Source: Bacteroidota bacterium (GTDB lineage Bacteria > Bacteroidota > Bacteroidia > Chitinophagales > Chitinophagaceae). Taken from it: a DNA stretch of 47,847 nucleotides. The DNA is taken from positions 1 to 47,847 of the forward strand of contig SXWI01000039.1 in NCBI GenBank assembly GCA_005791465.1. Direction: 5' to 3'. Below, piece after piece: positions 8,197-16,876 of this stretch; the first letter of the stretch is position 1, and every line of letters begins with the position of its first letter. The translations under genes and the position numbers were made by a program. Under the pieces are notes generated by a model that was given only the letters and a program-made list of their open reading frames with translations, did not search any database and had not been told where the DNA came from.

Positions 8197-8496
8197 CTAG
8201 GACTGAATACGATCCTTTTTACGCTTCATTTGATTGACCAACGAAGAGAATGCATCTTCAAATGAATTCTCAAAACTCTTGCTGGTTGTTTTTACAAAAA
8301 AATCAAAATGGGGAACATGCACACGAATCTCAACTACCTTGTCCTTGATTGCGTGGGCAGGGTTGTCCAATTTGAGGAAAACGCAAACGTCCGTTATTCG
8401 GCGCTCAAAAGCAGGGAGCTTTTCTACCTTTCTTTTTACCAAATCGATCAGACGGGAATCAGGGGCAAAGTGTACGGACTGAATTTTTAGATTCAT
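8197..8496 (-). CDS. hpf: Ribosome hibernation promoting factor, short form (HPF/RaiA family)
   Basis: 99 residues, the short form lacking a C-terminal dimerisation domain. The beta-alpha-beta fold is suggested by MNLKIQSVHFAPDSRLIDLVKRKVEKLPAF, by KDKVVEIRVHVP, and by a final basic helix (FEDAFSSLVNQMKRKKDRIQS). Members bind the 30S decoding centre in stationary phase. It sits 64 nt after xerC and upstream of the tRNA-tuf cluster, so translation-state regulators border the translation operon. HPF versus RaiA cannot be separated by eye. Confidence 0.88.
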   Translation of the reverse strand: MNLKIQSVHFAPDSRLIDLVKRKVEKLPAFERRITDVCVFLKLDNPAHAIKDKVVEIRVHVPHFDFFVKTTSKSFENSFEDAFSSLVNQMKRKKDRIQS

Positions 8497-8560
8497 AGTC
8501 CTAGTAAGGTACTACACGACCACAATCCTTTCCAACGCTTATAGCTAATTTGACAGTTTT

Positions 8561-9469
8561 TTAACTGCGAGGATGCGCCTTTTTGTGAACCTCTTTCAAC
8601 TTCTCAATTGTGTTATGCGTATACACCTGTGTTGCGGCCAAACTACTATGTCCTAATAATTCTTTAACTGCATTGAGGTCAGCTCCGTTGTTCAACAAAT
8701 GTGTTGCAAAGCTGTGTCGCAGTACGTGAGGACTTTTCTTTTGAACAGTTGTTGCCGCAGCTAATATTTGATTCACCAGTTGCCATGCATATCGAGGATA
8801 CATTTTTTTCCCTTTTTCAGTTAGCAATAAAAAAGGATCCTTTTCTTGAAATCGTTCATTTCGCTGCGCAATATATTCATGTATCAGTTGAATAACATCT
8901 GCGTGAAGCGGAAGAATTCTTTCTTTATTCCCCTTCCCCAACACTTTAAGCTGCGCCCGGTTAAGTTCCACTTGTTGATCTTTCAAATTGATCAATTCGC
9001 TCAATCGCATTCCTGTGTAATAGAACAAGGTAATCAACAAACGAGTGTTCATCCCTTTCCAATCCTCACTGGCTACAGCGACTAATTCACCTAATGCAAC
9101 CGCTTCATCTTCTTTAATAAAGACAGGTAATGATTTCCCCATTTTAGGAGATGATATCTGAGTCATAGGACTGGCAGATACTACTCGCGAACGCAATAAA
9201 AATTTATAGAAAGACTTTAAAGCAGAAATTTTTCTGATTATACTGCGAGGTGTCACGCCAGCTTCTCGAAGTGAGGCTAACCAACTTCGAATGAAAGAGG
9301 GGTTAACCTGGGAAATTAAAGTCACATCCATCTCTTTCGAGAGAAAGCGCGACCAATCACTAAGGTCTTTACTATAGGCGGTTTGCGTATGAACGGAAAG
9401 CCTGCGCTCAAATTTCAAATGATCAAGAAAAGTTTTTATTAACTCCTCAATAGCTACCATTTGTTGCAT
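8561..9469 (-). CDS. xerC: Site-specific tyrosine recombinase XerC-type
   Basis: 302 residues. The N-terminal SAM-like core-binding domain (residues about 7-95, IEELIKTFLDHLKFERRLSVHTQTAYSKDL) precedes a catalytic domain with the full tetrad context: R in TGMRLSEL, K in VLGKGNKERILP, HxxR in HVLRHSFATH, H in LLGHSSLAATQVYTH, and the Tyr nucleophile in the same segment. Xer recombinases resolve chromosome dimers at dif. Length, motif quality and the housekeeping setting (rpsU-xerC-hpf) argue for the chromosomal enzyme rather than a mobile integrase. A loose promoter (TA-N3-TTTG, 9489-9481) lies between the rpsU terminator and the ATG. Confidence 0.9.
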   Translation of the reverse strand: MQQMVAIEELIKTFLDHLKFERRLSVHTQTAYSKDLSDWSRFLSKEMDVTLISQVNPSFIRSWLASLREAGVTPRSIIRKISALKSFYKFLLRSRVVSASPMTQISSPKMGKSLPVFIKEDEAVALGELVAVASEDWKGMNTRLLITLFYYTGMRLSELINLKDQQVELNRAQLKVLGKGNKERILPLHADVIQLIHEYIAQRNERFQEKDPFLLLTEKGKKMYPRYAWQLVNQILAAATTVQKKSPHVLRHSFATHLLNNGADLNAVKELLGHSSLAATQVYTHNTIEKLKEVHKKAHPRS

Positions 9470-9502
9470 AATTAAAACTACAAAACTTATGAGGTCGGAA
9501 AT

Positions 9503-9529
9503 AAAAAACCCGCAGCGTTACTGCGGGTT
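9503..9529 (-). terminator. Terminator after rpsU
   Basis: A 9-bp perfect stem AACCCGCAG-CGTTA-CTGCGGGTT (9507-9529), followed on minus by a T-run at 9508-9503. It lies 27 nt after the rpsU stop and upstream of xerC. Confidence 0.85.
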
Positions 9530-9555
9530 AATATCGGTAGCGGAATAAACTTCAT

Positions 9556-9753
9556 TTAACTTTCAAACTTTCCAGCAGCTAACTGCTGACGATAAATTGC
9601 TTTTAACACCTCCCCACGACGCTTTACAGAGGGCTTTGTATAACTCTGGCGCTCACGGAGTTGAATCAGTGTTTTCGACTTTTCGAATTTCTTTTTGTAC
9701 TTCTTTAGTGCCTTGTCGATGTTTTCGCAATCTTTAGAATCGATAATTAACAT
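9556..9753 (-). CDS. rpsU: 30S ribosomal protein S21 (bS21)
   Basis: 65 residues: MLIIDSKDCENIDKALKKYKKKFEKS, then LIQLRERQSYTKPSVKRRGEVLKAIYRQQ, the standard S21 family. It binds near the 3' end of 16S rRNA. In Bacteroidota bS21 is known to help bury the anti-SD sequence, which explains why most mRNAs of the phylum lack SDs. This gene is the exception in the window: it has a strong SD (GGAGG with ideal 8-nt spacing), partly enclosed in a hairpin, as expected if ribosomes lacking bS21 preferentially translate it. Its own promoter and terminator make it a monocistronic unit. Confidence 0.97.
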   Translation of the reverse strand: MLIIDSKDCENIDKALKKYKKKFEKSKTLIQLRERQSYTKPSVKRRGEVLKAIYRQQLAAGKFES

Positions 9754-9760
9754 AATTGAT

Positions 9761-9777
9761 ACCTCCTTTTATGGAGG
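9761..9777 (-). promoter_or_regulatory. Strong Shine-Dalgarno of rpsU within a small hairpin
   Basis: On minus, CCTCC-ATAAAA-GGAGG precedes the ATG; GGAGG (9766-9762) is 8 nt from the start codon and can pair with the CCTCC just upstream. This is the only textbook SD among the ribosomal genes here. An autoregulatory role through bS21 is known in Flavobacteria and is inferred here. Confidence 0.7.
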
Positions 9778-9779
9778 GG

Positions 9780-9787
9780 CAAAGTTA
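9780..9787 (-). promoter_or_regulatory. Predicted -7 element of rpsU
   Basis: TAACTTTG on minus, immediately upstream of the SD hairpin, predicts a very short leader of about 20-22 nt. The -33 region is only a T-run. Confidence 0.55.
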
Positions 9788-9810
9788 GGGGAATTTGGAA
9801 ATATAAAAAA

Positions 9811-11670
9811 CTACTCAATCTTTTGTCCTTTTAATGCTGTAGAAACGGCCTGATCCATAACCCTTTCTGCATAGGGTCGGCTAGTTTCATTCAACGCCTC
9901 CATCCGCTGGTGAATTAAGTCCTTATCCTCCATAGTCAGCGCCAACTGAAGCGCCTGCATGTCGGCTGCAGTGACAGAGAGCTCCTTTGGCGAAAGCGAA
10001 GCAGCATACTTGGTCACAAATTTTTCAGTCGTTTGCAATAATTGCTCCCCTTCCGTACGGGCCTCCACTAACGCTCGTTTCTTGATATCATCTTTTGCAT
10101 GCGTAATACTATCCAAAAGCAAACGTTCTACTTCCTGATCAGTTAATCCATACTGAGGCTTGATTTCAATTTCCTGCTCTACCCCACTCCGAATCTCCTT
10201 GGCGCGCACGGTAAGAATTCCATCAGCATTGATTAAAAATGCTACCTCAACTTTTGGTACTCCAGCGGGCATGCCAGGTATACCAGTCAAGTTAAATTCA
10301 CTCAACTTTCGATTATCTTGGACCATATCACGTTCACCCTGGTACACGGAGATACGCATACTTCCCTGACCATCCTGCTGGGTGGTATATTGCCGAGCCA
10401 CTCTGAACGGAATCTTGGTATTTCGAGGGATTAATACATCCATTAAACTACCCATGGTCTCTATACCCAAGGATAAGGGTGTAATATCCAATAGCAAAAA
10501 ATCTTTATTATTTCCGGCTAAGATATCGGCCTGTATTGCTGCCCCTAACGCCACCACTTGATCAGGATCCAGCGCGTCATGAACAGATCGACCAAAAAAA
10601 GCGGCCACCTTTTTTTTGATGGCTGGCATACGAGTTGAACCGCCTACCAACACCACTTCATCAATTTGATTAATCGAAAGTTTTGCATCAGCAAGCGCAT
10701 GCTGACAACTAGCCAATGTTCGTTCTACTAATGGCGCTATAATTTCTTCCAACTGAAATTGATCGAGTGAGAACGAATGACCCCCGACAACAACTTCAGC
10801 GTTTGATTGCATAGATAACTGATGCTTCACCTGAACAGCAGCGAGACGGTAGGATTGAACCATTAAAATATCTTCTTTTTTAGGTTGCGCTGATACAGGA
10901 ATTTGTTTTAACCAAAAATCCACAATAGCCCGATCAATATCATCACCCCCTAGATACGTATCTCCATGTGTTGAAAGAACCTCAAAGACTCCATTATTGA
11001 TTTGTAAAATAGATACATCAAATGTCCCCCCTCCCAAATCATATACTGCAATTGTTTTGTTTTCCTCCGGTGACATACCCAATCCATAAGCCAGACTGGC
11101 AGCAGTAGGTTCGTTAATAATACGAAGCACATCAATACCTGCTAATTTACCAGCATCGCGTGTAGCTTGCCTTTGTGCATCATTGAAATAAGCGGGAACA
11201 GTAATTACAGCTTTTGATACGGGTGTTTTTAGCATGTGCTCTGCCCTATCCTTGAGCTCTCGAAGAATGTAGGAAGAAAGCTCAATGGGAGAATAGAACT
11301 GCTGACCAACCTGCACTTTTACTAAACTCTCCTTATCCTCATCAATTATTTTATAGGTAAAAAGATCCTGACTAGATGAAAGGTCCTTATAAGACTTCCC
11401 CATCAGTCGCTTCACTGAAAAAATAGTACGGGAGGGATCCTCTTTTAAAAAAGTCCGAGCTGCTTCACCTACCGTTATTTCACCATGTTGGCCAATATGT
11501 AAAATTGAAGGGACCAATGCCAAGCCATTTTGATCTTTTAAAACAACTGGCTTTCGTGTATCGGGATGAACAAGGGCCACTAAACTATTAGTAGTGCCTA
11601 AATCTATTCCCACAATCATTTCTGCTTGTTGCAGACTGCCCGTGGCTATGTTAATTCCAATTTTTGGCAT
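9811..11670 (-). CDS. hscA: Hsp70 family chaperone, HscA-type
   Basis: 619 residues from the ATG at 11670. An upstream in-frame TTG (11694) is rejected because a promoter -7 element overlaps it. The nucleotide-binding domain has [15 protein letters not shown] near residue 20, [35 protein letters not shown] and [16 protein letters not shown]. The substrate-binding domain has the [13 protein letters not shown] linker region. It ends without the Gly/Met-rich tail and EEVD-like end of DnaK, and the short N-terminal extension resembles HscA, the Fe-S cluster assembly chaperone. No hscB or iscU is adjacent, so HscA rather than a second DnaK is inferred. It follows the porU2-like gene on the same strand. 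Confidence 0.75.
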   Translation of the reverse strand: MPKIGINIATGSLQQAEMIVGIDLGTTNSLVALVHPDTRKPVVLKDQNGLALVPSILHIGQHGEITVGEAARTFLKEDPSRTIFSVKRLMGKSYKDLSSSQDLFTYKIIDEDKESLVKVQVGQQFYSPIELSSYILRELKDRAEHMLKTPVSKAVITVPAYFNDAQRQATRDAGKLAGIDVLRIINEPTAASLAYGLGMSPEENKTIAVYDLGGGTFDVSILQINNGVFEVLSTHGDTYLGGDDIDRAIVDFWLKQIPVSAQPKKEDILMVQSYRLAAVQVKHQLSMQSNAEVVVGGHSFSLDQFQLEEIIAPLVERTLASCQHALADAKLSINQIDEVVLVGGSTRMPAIKKKVAAFFGRSVHDALDPDQVVALGAAIQADILAGNNKDFLLLDITPLSLGIETMGSLMDVLIPRNTKIPFRVARQYTTQQDGQGSMRISVYQGERDMVQDNRKLSEFNLTGIPGMPAGVPKVEVAFLINADGILTVRAKEIRSGVEQEIEIKPQYGLTDQEVERLLLDSITHAKDDIKKRALVEARTEGEQLLQTTEKFVTKYAASLSPKELSVTAADMQALQLALTMEDKDLIHQRMEALNETSRPYAERVMDQAVSTALKGQKIE

Positions 11671-11691
11671 ATGATAAAATGAGAGAAGGCG

Positions 11692-11699
11692 CAAAAGTA
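11692..11699 (-). promoter_or_regulatory. Predicted -7 element of hscA
   Basis: TACTTTTG on minus, 22 nt upstream of the preferred ATG. There is no convincing -33 element, but it decides against the earlier TTG start. Confidence 0.45.
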
Positions 11700-11729
11700 A
11701 CGCATAAACAATAGTAAAGGTTCACCTGT

Positions 11730-14700
11730 CTAACGTTGCAGATATACTTTACCTGCTGCAAGTAGTAAGCCATCTCCAATTTTTTTGTAAGGAGTCTTTT
11801 CCCCACTAACGCTAGAAGCTACCACCCGGCAACTATACACCCCATTCGCAAGTGCGTGCCCACCTTGGTCAGTTCCGTCCCATTCGAATAAGGCAACAGT
11901 TCTTCCAAGTCGAAGTGGGCCTAACGCATCGGCTCGTACCAATCGAACCAGCTGCCCCAACGAGTTGAAAATTTGAAGCTGAACTCCAGTAGGGATATAG
12001 TTCCCCCAAAGTGTAAAACTGAATCGCGTTCGGTTACTGAATGGGTTTGGATAAAATGATAGAATCAAATCAGGAGCAGTATTGGCAACCTTGAACGTAA
12101 CACGATAATCTAATAGTCCCGCCTTATTACCAGCACGATCTTTTGCACTTACCACCAACTCATACAAACCCATTTCTGAAAGGAAAGGTCTAAACTGAAC
12201 AAGTGCTTTATTTTGAAGAGCAGTTTGCGAGGGTGCAAAAAATTGCAAAGTATCAGACCGATAGTTAAACCTTCGCAATTGACCACTTGGATAGCGAAGC
12301 GTTACAGTAACTAGAGAAGTATCATTTAACAACATCCATCTGGACTCATCAAGCAAGGATATCAATATGTCAGGCCGCGAAAGTACAGTTTGACCATTGG
12401 CAATGTGTTTACCATCGAATGTTACATCCAATAATGGGGCAATTAGGTCAGGCTTAACATAAACTGATTTGTAGGCAATATTATTAAAATGATATTGCTC
12501 CCGTTGACCAGGTTGAGGATTGACTTCCAACATTAAAATATTAGCTCCAGGACGAGTAGCACTGGGAATACTTGCCCCCACCAATACTGTATCACCTGCG
12601 ATTACTGGACGAGTTTTAGGAATTGAAAATTGTTGAGTCTGGTTGTTAGCCCCTGTAATTTGAAGCTGGACTACTAAACTATCAAAGGCAACCTCGCTTA
12701 CATTTTGAAAGGCCATTCGAAAGGCAATCGGCTCACCTTGTTCTACGGTATCTTTTGATAAAAGGTATTGGGATGGAGATAAAGCTCCTTCCGGAACTGG
12801 CATATATAGCAATTGCCATTTTGATAATTGCCATGGAGTATAATGTGTCGTATCAAGCGATGTGAGTTGAAGTTGTAAATACGGATAACGAGATACATCT
12901 ACATTATTTAATGAAAGAACAGGCTGATTGGGCATAATACCCGATTGTAAAAGTGTTGACTGACCTTGTTGATCCAGGCCTACAATCGATAATTGAACAC
13001 TATCCCGATTCGGTGTCTCTGCATTCCCTTGCCAGTGCAGCTCCTGCCATTGACGCGCAGGACCAAACACGGGGGATTTCACTACCCCCAGTGTATCTGT
13101 TGTAGAAATAGCTGTTGAGAAAAAAAGCTGATCGTACATCCCATTGCTAAATGCAAAACGAGGCGAAAATTGCTGCGATTGATTTTTTTTATAAACAAAT
13201 GCAAAGACACGATTTCGATTAAAAGAATCTATTTCTGTAAACCCTTGCTGGTATAAACGATGATAAACTGAATTACCAGCCCCAAGAAACAGTTGATCAT
13301 TTTTCCAATTAGCAGCATAAGCATTGGAGGGGTAATTAGTCTCCATGATATTACGAACCACCACATAGTAACCATCTGGGATACTATCCATAAATCCCAC
13401 TATTCTTCTTCGCACACCTGTATCTGCAATATTGAATTGAAAATTATAGGCAGCCCCAACTGCCTGTGCAGCCGTTTGTACACATACAGGATCGCTACCA
13501 AAGCGACCAGGTTGACCCGGTAAGGCATTCAATAGCGGACGCAGGGTAACTGGATGCAATATGTTGAAGACAAGTCGATTTCTGGCACAAGCATACATCA
13601 CCACATCTTGTCCGTTTAATCCCAGATAAAATCCAGCCAGTGCACTTGTAGCAGTAAAAAAAACTCCGTTGCGAATGTTGAGATTATTCTGACGTATCCC
13701 ATAGCGCCATTGTCGAGATGCACTATCTAACCGAAGACCCACTGTGTCTGATGCTAAATGTTGATAAAAATGCGACTGCCCCATTCCTGTAACACCCCCA
13801 TTCAGATAAAGAAAGGATGCCTGATTCCAAGTTGGAGCAACAGATGCGGATATGGGAGCAACTCGCCAGTAATAAACAGTATTATTTCGATAAGCAATTA
13901 CAGGCTTGAATTGCACCAAACCTCCCACCGATTGAACGGTGGCTGTAACTAGCAGCGGAGAATTGAAAAATGTAGTGGTATCAAGCTCAAACCGAAAAGT
14001 ACGGGAGGCTCCAAAAATTGATGCGGCAGAGGCACTAAATACTGCTACCGGTTTATTGACAATAGCAAAAGGACTTGGATATACAGGACGCAGTTCGTCA
14101 TCTACTATCAATACAGATACTGAATTGCAATTATTATTCTCATTTAATTCAGGAATAATATTATTCGGATCAATACAAACGCTTAGCTGATTAATCCCCT
14201 TGTCACGAGCTGGATTGATTGGAATTTGGTAATGGAGGGTATCAGCATTGTAGAGATCAAAAATGGTATCCCTTTTCCAAAGTTCTGTAACCCCATTGGG
14301 GAGAGTTCTTTTAATTTCAAGTACCAGCGGTCCTCTATTTGCGCGACCTGCATTACGCACAACTACCATTAAATTATAGTGCCCCTCAGCAACAGAAACA
14401 GGAGATGGACTCACGCGAAGCTGCTCTGGCTGAATGAAAAAATCAGGAAGCGGGCTAGTCGCATAAAACCGAAGCGCAGGATCACCATTCAAGGCAGTTT
14501 GTTCAGCATGAACACGTGCCAAAAAATCACCTGATCCAGCGATGGATAAAGTTTGTATAGCCGCTTGGTTCATTAATTCACCAACTGTTTGTCCGTAGTG
14601 TGTATTGCTTACAGCCTTCAGAAATGCTTCATTTTGCATTTCTAAATAGTTAACCAATCCAAGACTGGTGGAAGCAATCGTAGCAATTCCACCACGTTGT

Positions 14701-16802
14701 GGTGCCAAAACAAACTGCTCTGAAATAGTCTCCTTTTCAATCAGGCGAGTAAGATTAAAATTGAAAAGATTTCCAGCCCTACAACCCAGCATAATATAAA
14801 AGGGATACTTCCCTTGGTTATTATACCCCGAAGGATGATCAAGATTATATTCCAATGTATTTGCGGTGGAGTGTCCGAAATATGTCATTAATCCAATCCC
14901 ATCTTCAAATAACTGATAAATCTGCTGTGCACTAAGCTGCGCAACAGGAGCAGGACTGAGTTTACTGAACGTATGTATACGTGCACCGTAGAATGTGTCT
15001 TGAAGCACTCGTGCAAACCGATTCATTGAACTGGTGATTGCCTGACCGAGCCCCTCCTCACCCACACCAATGATATGCACTACATTTTTTGTCCATGCTT
15101 TTGAAACAGCAGGGATTGTATTATCACGAACCACCTGCTCAGCTTGCTTTACCTTCTCCAAATAATCAGCAATCTCTTCAGCGCTAATGACTGAAACTCT
15201 TCCTATGGACACCTTAGGATTAATCAAAGCACCCGATTCAGTTGCTAATAAAAGATCGGATGCAGGTGAACCAAAACTTGGAATAAAGGATAATTTATTT
15301 AGGTCTGGATTATTTTCTTGTCCTCTCTCAGCTGTATACAAAACCCCTTTTCCAACTAACAGCACTGCCTTGATAGGAGCACTGAACTGTCGACGTGACC
15401 AATGAATAAAATTACGAACAGCATTGGGATGCCTTTTAATTCCATAGGCAAACTGATCTTCCAGCTGGTCAATAAAATATAGTTGCGATTTATAAGAGCC
15501 TCCTGCTACTGATGCACGAAAATCACGGTATTGCTCCAGTACAGGCAAACCAGTTGCAGTTCTTTCCAAAGCTGTATGAGATACAATCAAATAATCTCCT
15601 TGTCGAGCGGGCTGACTATAGTCCACAAAGTTTCGGGGAACCATTGTTGAAATGGCTGATGCAGTAGAAGCCCTAACCAATACTAATTTTCTAATTTGAG
15701 AAGCTGATTGAAGATAAACTGCTACTTTACCTTGAGAAGTTAGTACAGTTTCATAGCGTTGCCCATTTGTTATATCAAGTAAAAGAGGTGCCACTCCGCC
15801 ATGTTGAACCCCTTCTATTTCGAGATACTGACCACTTGATGTTGCGGGCAAGGAAAATTGAAATCGAGTTTGCCCCCCAAAATTAAATTGTCTTGCGTAT
15901 TGTAAGGTTGCCGAAGCAATTACAATTCGATCAGAGGATACAGATTGCTGAGGACTTACTGCAACGCGTACTTCGCCAGTAGCTAACTCATTTAACGGAA
16001 CATCCATTTCCCAACGAGCCACTGAAAATTGTTGCAGCAACTGGCTTCTTAATTCAAGGTTATTAGCCTTGACAGTAATAGTCCTATTGTTAGGAGCATT
16101 ACCAGCCAAATTCAACTTTAATGTTGGTACCGGCAGATTTCCTGTCAAGATTGGGAATAACGATACAAAATCAAGTAATCGCGTTTGGCCTGCATATAAA
16201 TCATTACTACTCCATCCTTCCCCAGGATCAAATGCAGAAGAATAGATATAGCTACCTACCACCGCTGCAGCACCTTCATTGATTCTTTCTCGAAATGAAA
16301 AATCCTGGGTATGAATAAAATAGGACAAGGGAGTTGCGCCAACTGGAATAACATTAGCAAAAGGCTGCAAACGGGGATGTACCGAAGAAGGATCTGCTGT
16401 TAAAAAATAAGAAGCGGAATCTGTAAATAAACTCCAACGTTCATTCAACTGATGTTCCGGGGAGTTATAAAGAGACTGATCAGTGCTACCATCGTTAGCC
16501 TCCCCCCAAAATTCTAGATAGCCCTCTGCTGATAGAGTTCCAGATTGCGAAGTGGTATAAAGGGGCACCTCAACCCCATTTCTCCATAGTGAAAATTGGG
16601 CTACCGGCGTTTGTGCAAGTCCAAGACGTGCAAGTGTAGGCTGATCGATTTTATACAATCCATCCTGAGCAATCTTAAACTTATAATAAGTGAGGCCATA
16701 CTTGATCCATCCATTTTGGAAAGACTGTGCCCGCACCATTCCCATGGCACTGAGAATAGTAAAAATTAAACCAAAAAGAAACCGTTGCAAGTGGTAAGGC
16801 AT
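11730..16802 (-). CDS. Giant C25 (gingipain-family) peptidase, PorU2-like T9SS sortase
   Basis: 1690 residues from the ATG at 16802; an earlier in-frame GTG gives 7 more. Signal peptide LQRFLFGLIFTILSAMGMVRAQ. After about 400 residues of beta-rich prodomain comes a C25 caspase-like domain: KAVLLVGKGVLYTA, then TYFGHSTANTLEY (catalytic His near 644), IMLGCRAGNLF (Cys near 673) and GGIATIASTSLGL. A CARDB-like Ig module follows (VRNAGRANRGPLVLEI to PELNENNNC), then more Ig-like repeats. A type A T9SS C-terminal sorting domain closes the protein (FYPNPFSNRTRFSFTL to LANGVYSCRVVAS). PorU cleaves such C-terminal signals at the outer membrane. The length exceeds typical PorU (about 1100-1200), matching the PorU2 form. 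The function is inferred. Confidence 0.85.
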   Translation of the reverse strand: MPYHLQRFLFGLIFTILSAMGMVRAQSFQNGWIKYGLTYYKFKIAQDGLYKIDQPTLARLGLAQTPVAQFSLWRNGVEVPLYTTSQSGTLSAEGYLEFWGEANDGSTDQSLYNSPEHQLNERWSLFTDSASYFLTADPSSVHPRLQPFANVIPVGATPLSYFIHTQDFSFRERINEGAAAVVGSYIYSSAFDPGEGWSSNDLYAGQTRLLDFVSLFPILTGNLPVPTLKLNLAGNAPNNRTITVKANNLELRSQLLQQFSVARWEMDVPLNELATGEVRVAVSPQQSVSSDRIVIASATLQYARQFNFGGQTRFQFSLPATSSGQYLEIEGVQHGGVAPLLLDITNGQRYETVLTSQGKVAVYLQSASQIRKLVLVRASTASAISTMVPRNFVDYSQPARQGDYLIVSHTALERTATGLPVLEQYRDFRASVAGGSYKSQLYFIDQLEDQFAYGIKRHPNAVRNFIHWSRRQFSAPIKAVLLVGKGVLYTAERGQENNPDLNKLSFIPSFGSPASDLLLATESGALINPKVSIGRVSVISAEEIADYLEKVKQAEQVVRDNTIPAVSKAWTKNVVHIIGVGEEGLGQAITSSMNRFARVLQDTFYGARIHTFSKLSPAPVAQLSAQQIYQLFEDGIGLMTYFGHSTANTLEYNLDHPSGYNNQGKYPFYIMLGCRAGNLFNFNLTRLIEKETISEQFVLAPQRGGIATIASTSLGLVNYLEMQNEAFLKAVSNTHYGQTVGELMNQAAIQTLSIAGSGDFLARVHAEQTALNGDPALRFYATSPLPDFFIQPEQLRVSPSPVSVAEGHYNLMVVVRNAGRANRGPLVLEIKRTLPNGVTELWKRDTIFDLYNADTLHYQIPINPARDKGINQLSVCIDPNNIIPELNENNNCNSVSVLIVDDELRPVYPSPFAIVNKPVAVFSASAASIFGASRTFRFELDTTTFFNSPLLVTATVQSVGGLVQFKPVIAYRNNTVYYWRVAPISASVAPTWNQASFLYLNGGVTGMGQSHFYQHLASDTVGLRLDSASRQWRYGIRQNNLNIRNGVFFTATSALAGFYLGLNGQDVVMYACARNRLVFNILHPVTLRPLLNALPGQPGRFGSDPVCVQTAAQAVGAAYNFQFNIADTGVRRRIVGFMDSIPDGYYVVVRNIMETNYPSNAYAANWKNDQLFLGAGNSVYHRLYQQGFTEIDSFNRNRVFAFVYKKNQSQQFSPRFAFSNGMYDQLFFSTAISTTDTLGVVKSPVFGPARQWQELHWQGNAETPNRDSVQLSIVGLDQQGQSTLLQSGIMPNQPVLSLNNVDVSRYPYLQLQLTSLDTTHYTPWQLSKWQLLYMPVPEGALSPSQYLLSKDTVEQGEPIAFRMAFQNVSEVAFDSLVVQLQITGANNQTQQFSIPKTRPVIAGDTVLVGASIPSATRPGANILMLEVNPQPGQREQYHFNNIAYKSVYVKPDLIAPLLDVTFDGKHIANGQTVLSRPDILISLLDESRWMLLNDTSLVTVTLRYPSGQLRRFNYRSDTLQFFAPSQTALQNKALVQFRPFLSEMGLYELVVSAKDRAGNKAGLLDYRVTFKVANTAPDLILSFYPNPFSNRTRFSFTLWGNYIPTGVQLQIFNSLGQLVRLVRADALGPLRLGRTVALFEWDGTDQGGHALANGVYSCRVVASSVSGEKTPYKKIGDGLLLAAGKVYLQR

Positions 16803-16852
16803 GGTCAAGCGTAAAGTTAACACCAGTTGAGCTTATTCTAAAAGGGGTATAT

Positions 16853-16860
16853 TACATTTG
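16853..16860 (+). promoter_or_regulatory. Predicted -7 element of tyrS
   Basis: TACATTTG ends 16 nt before the tyrS ATG. A TTG at 16827-16829 is slightly too far for a canonical -33, so strength is uncertain. Confidence 0.5.
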
Positions 16861-16876
16861 CGAAAACTAACCATCA

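Noticed and set aside
8561-9469. Tyrosine recombinase as an integrase of a mobile element
   Set aside because: Standard XerC length and motifs, placed between rpsU and hpf, with no attachment repeats or cargo around it.
11692-11694. Earlier TTG start for the Hsp70 gene
   Set aside because: A -7 element overlaps it, and the family N-terminus fits the ATG at 11670.
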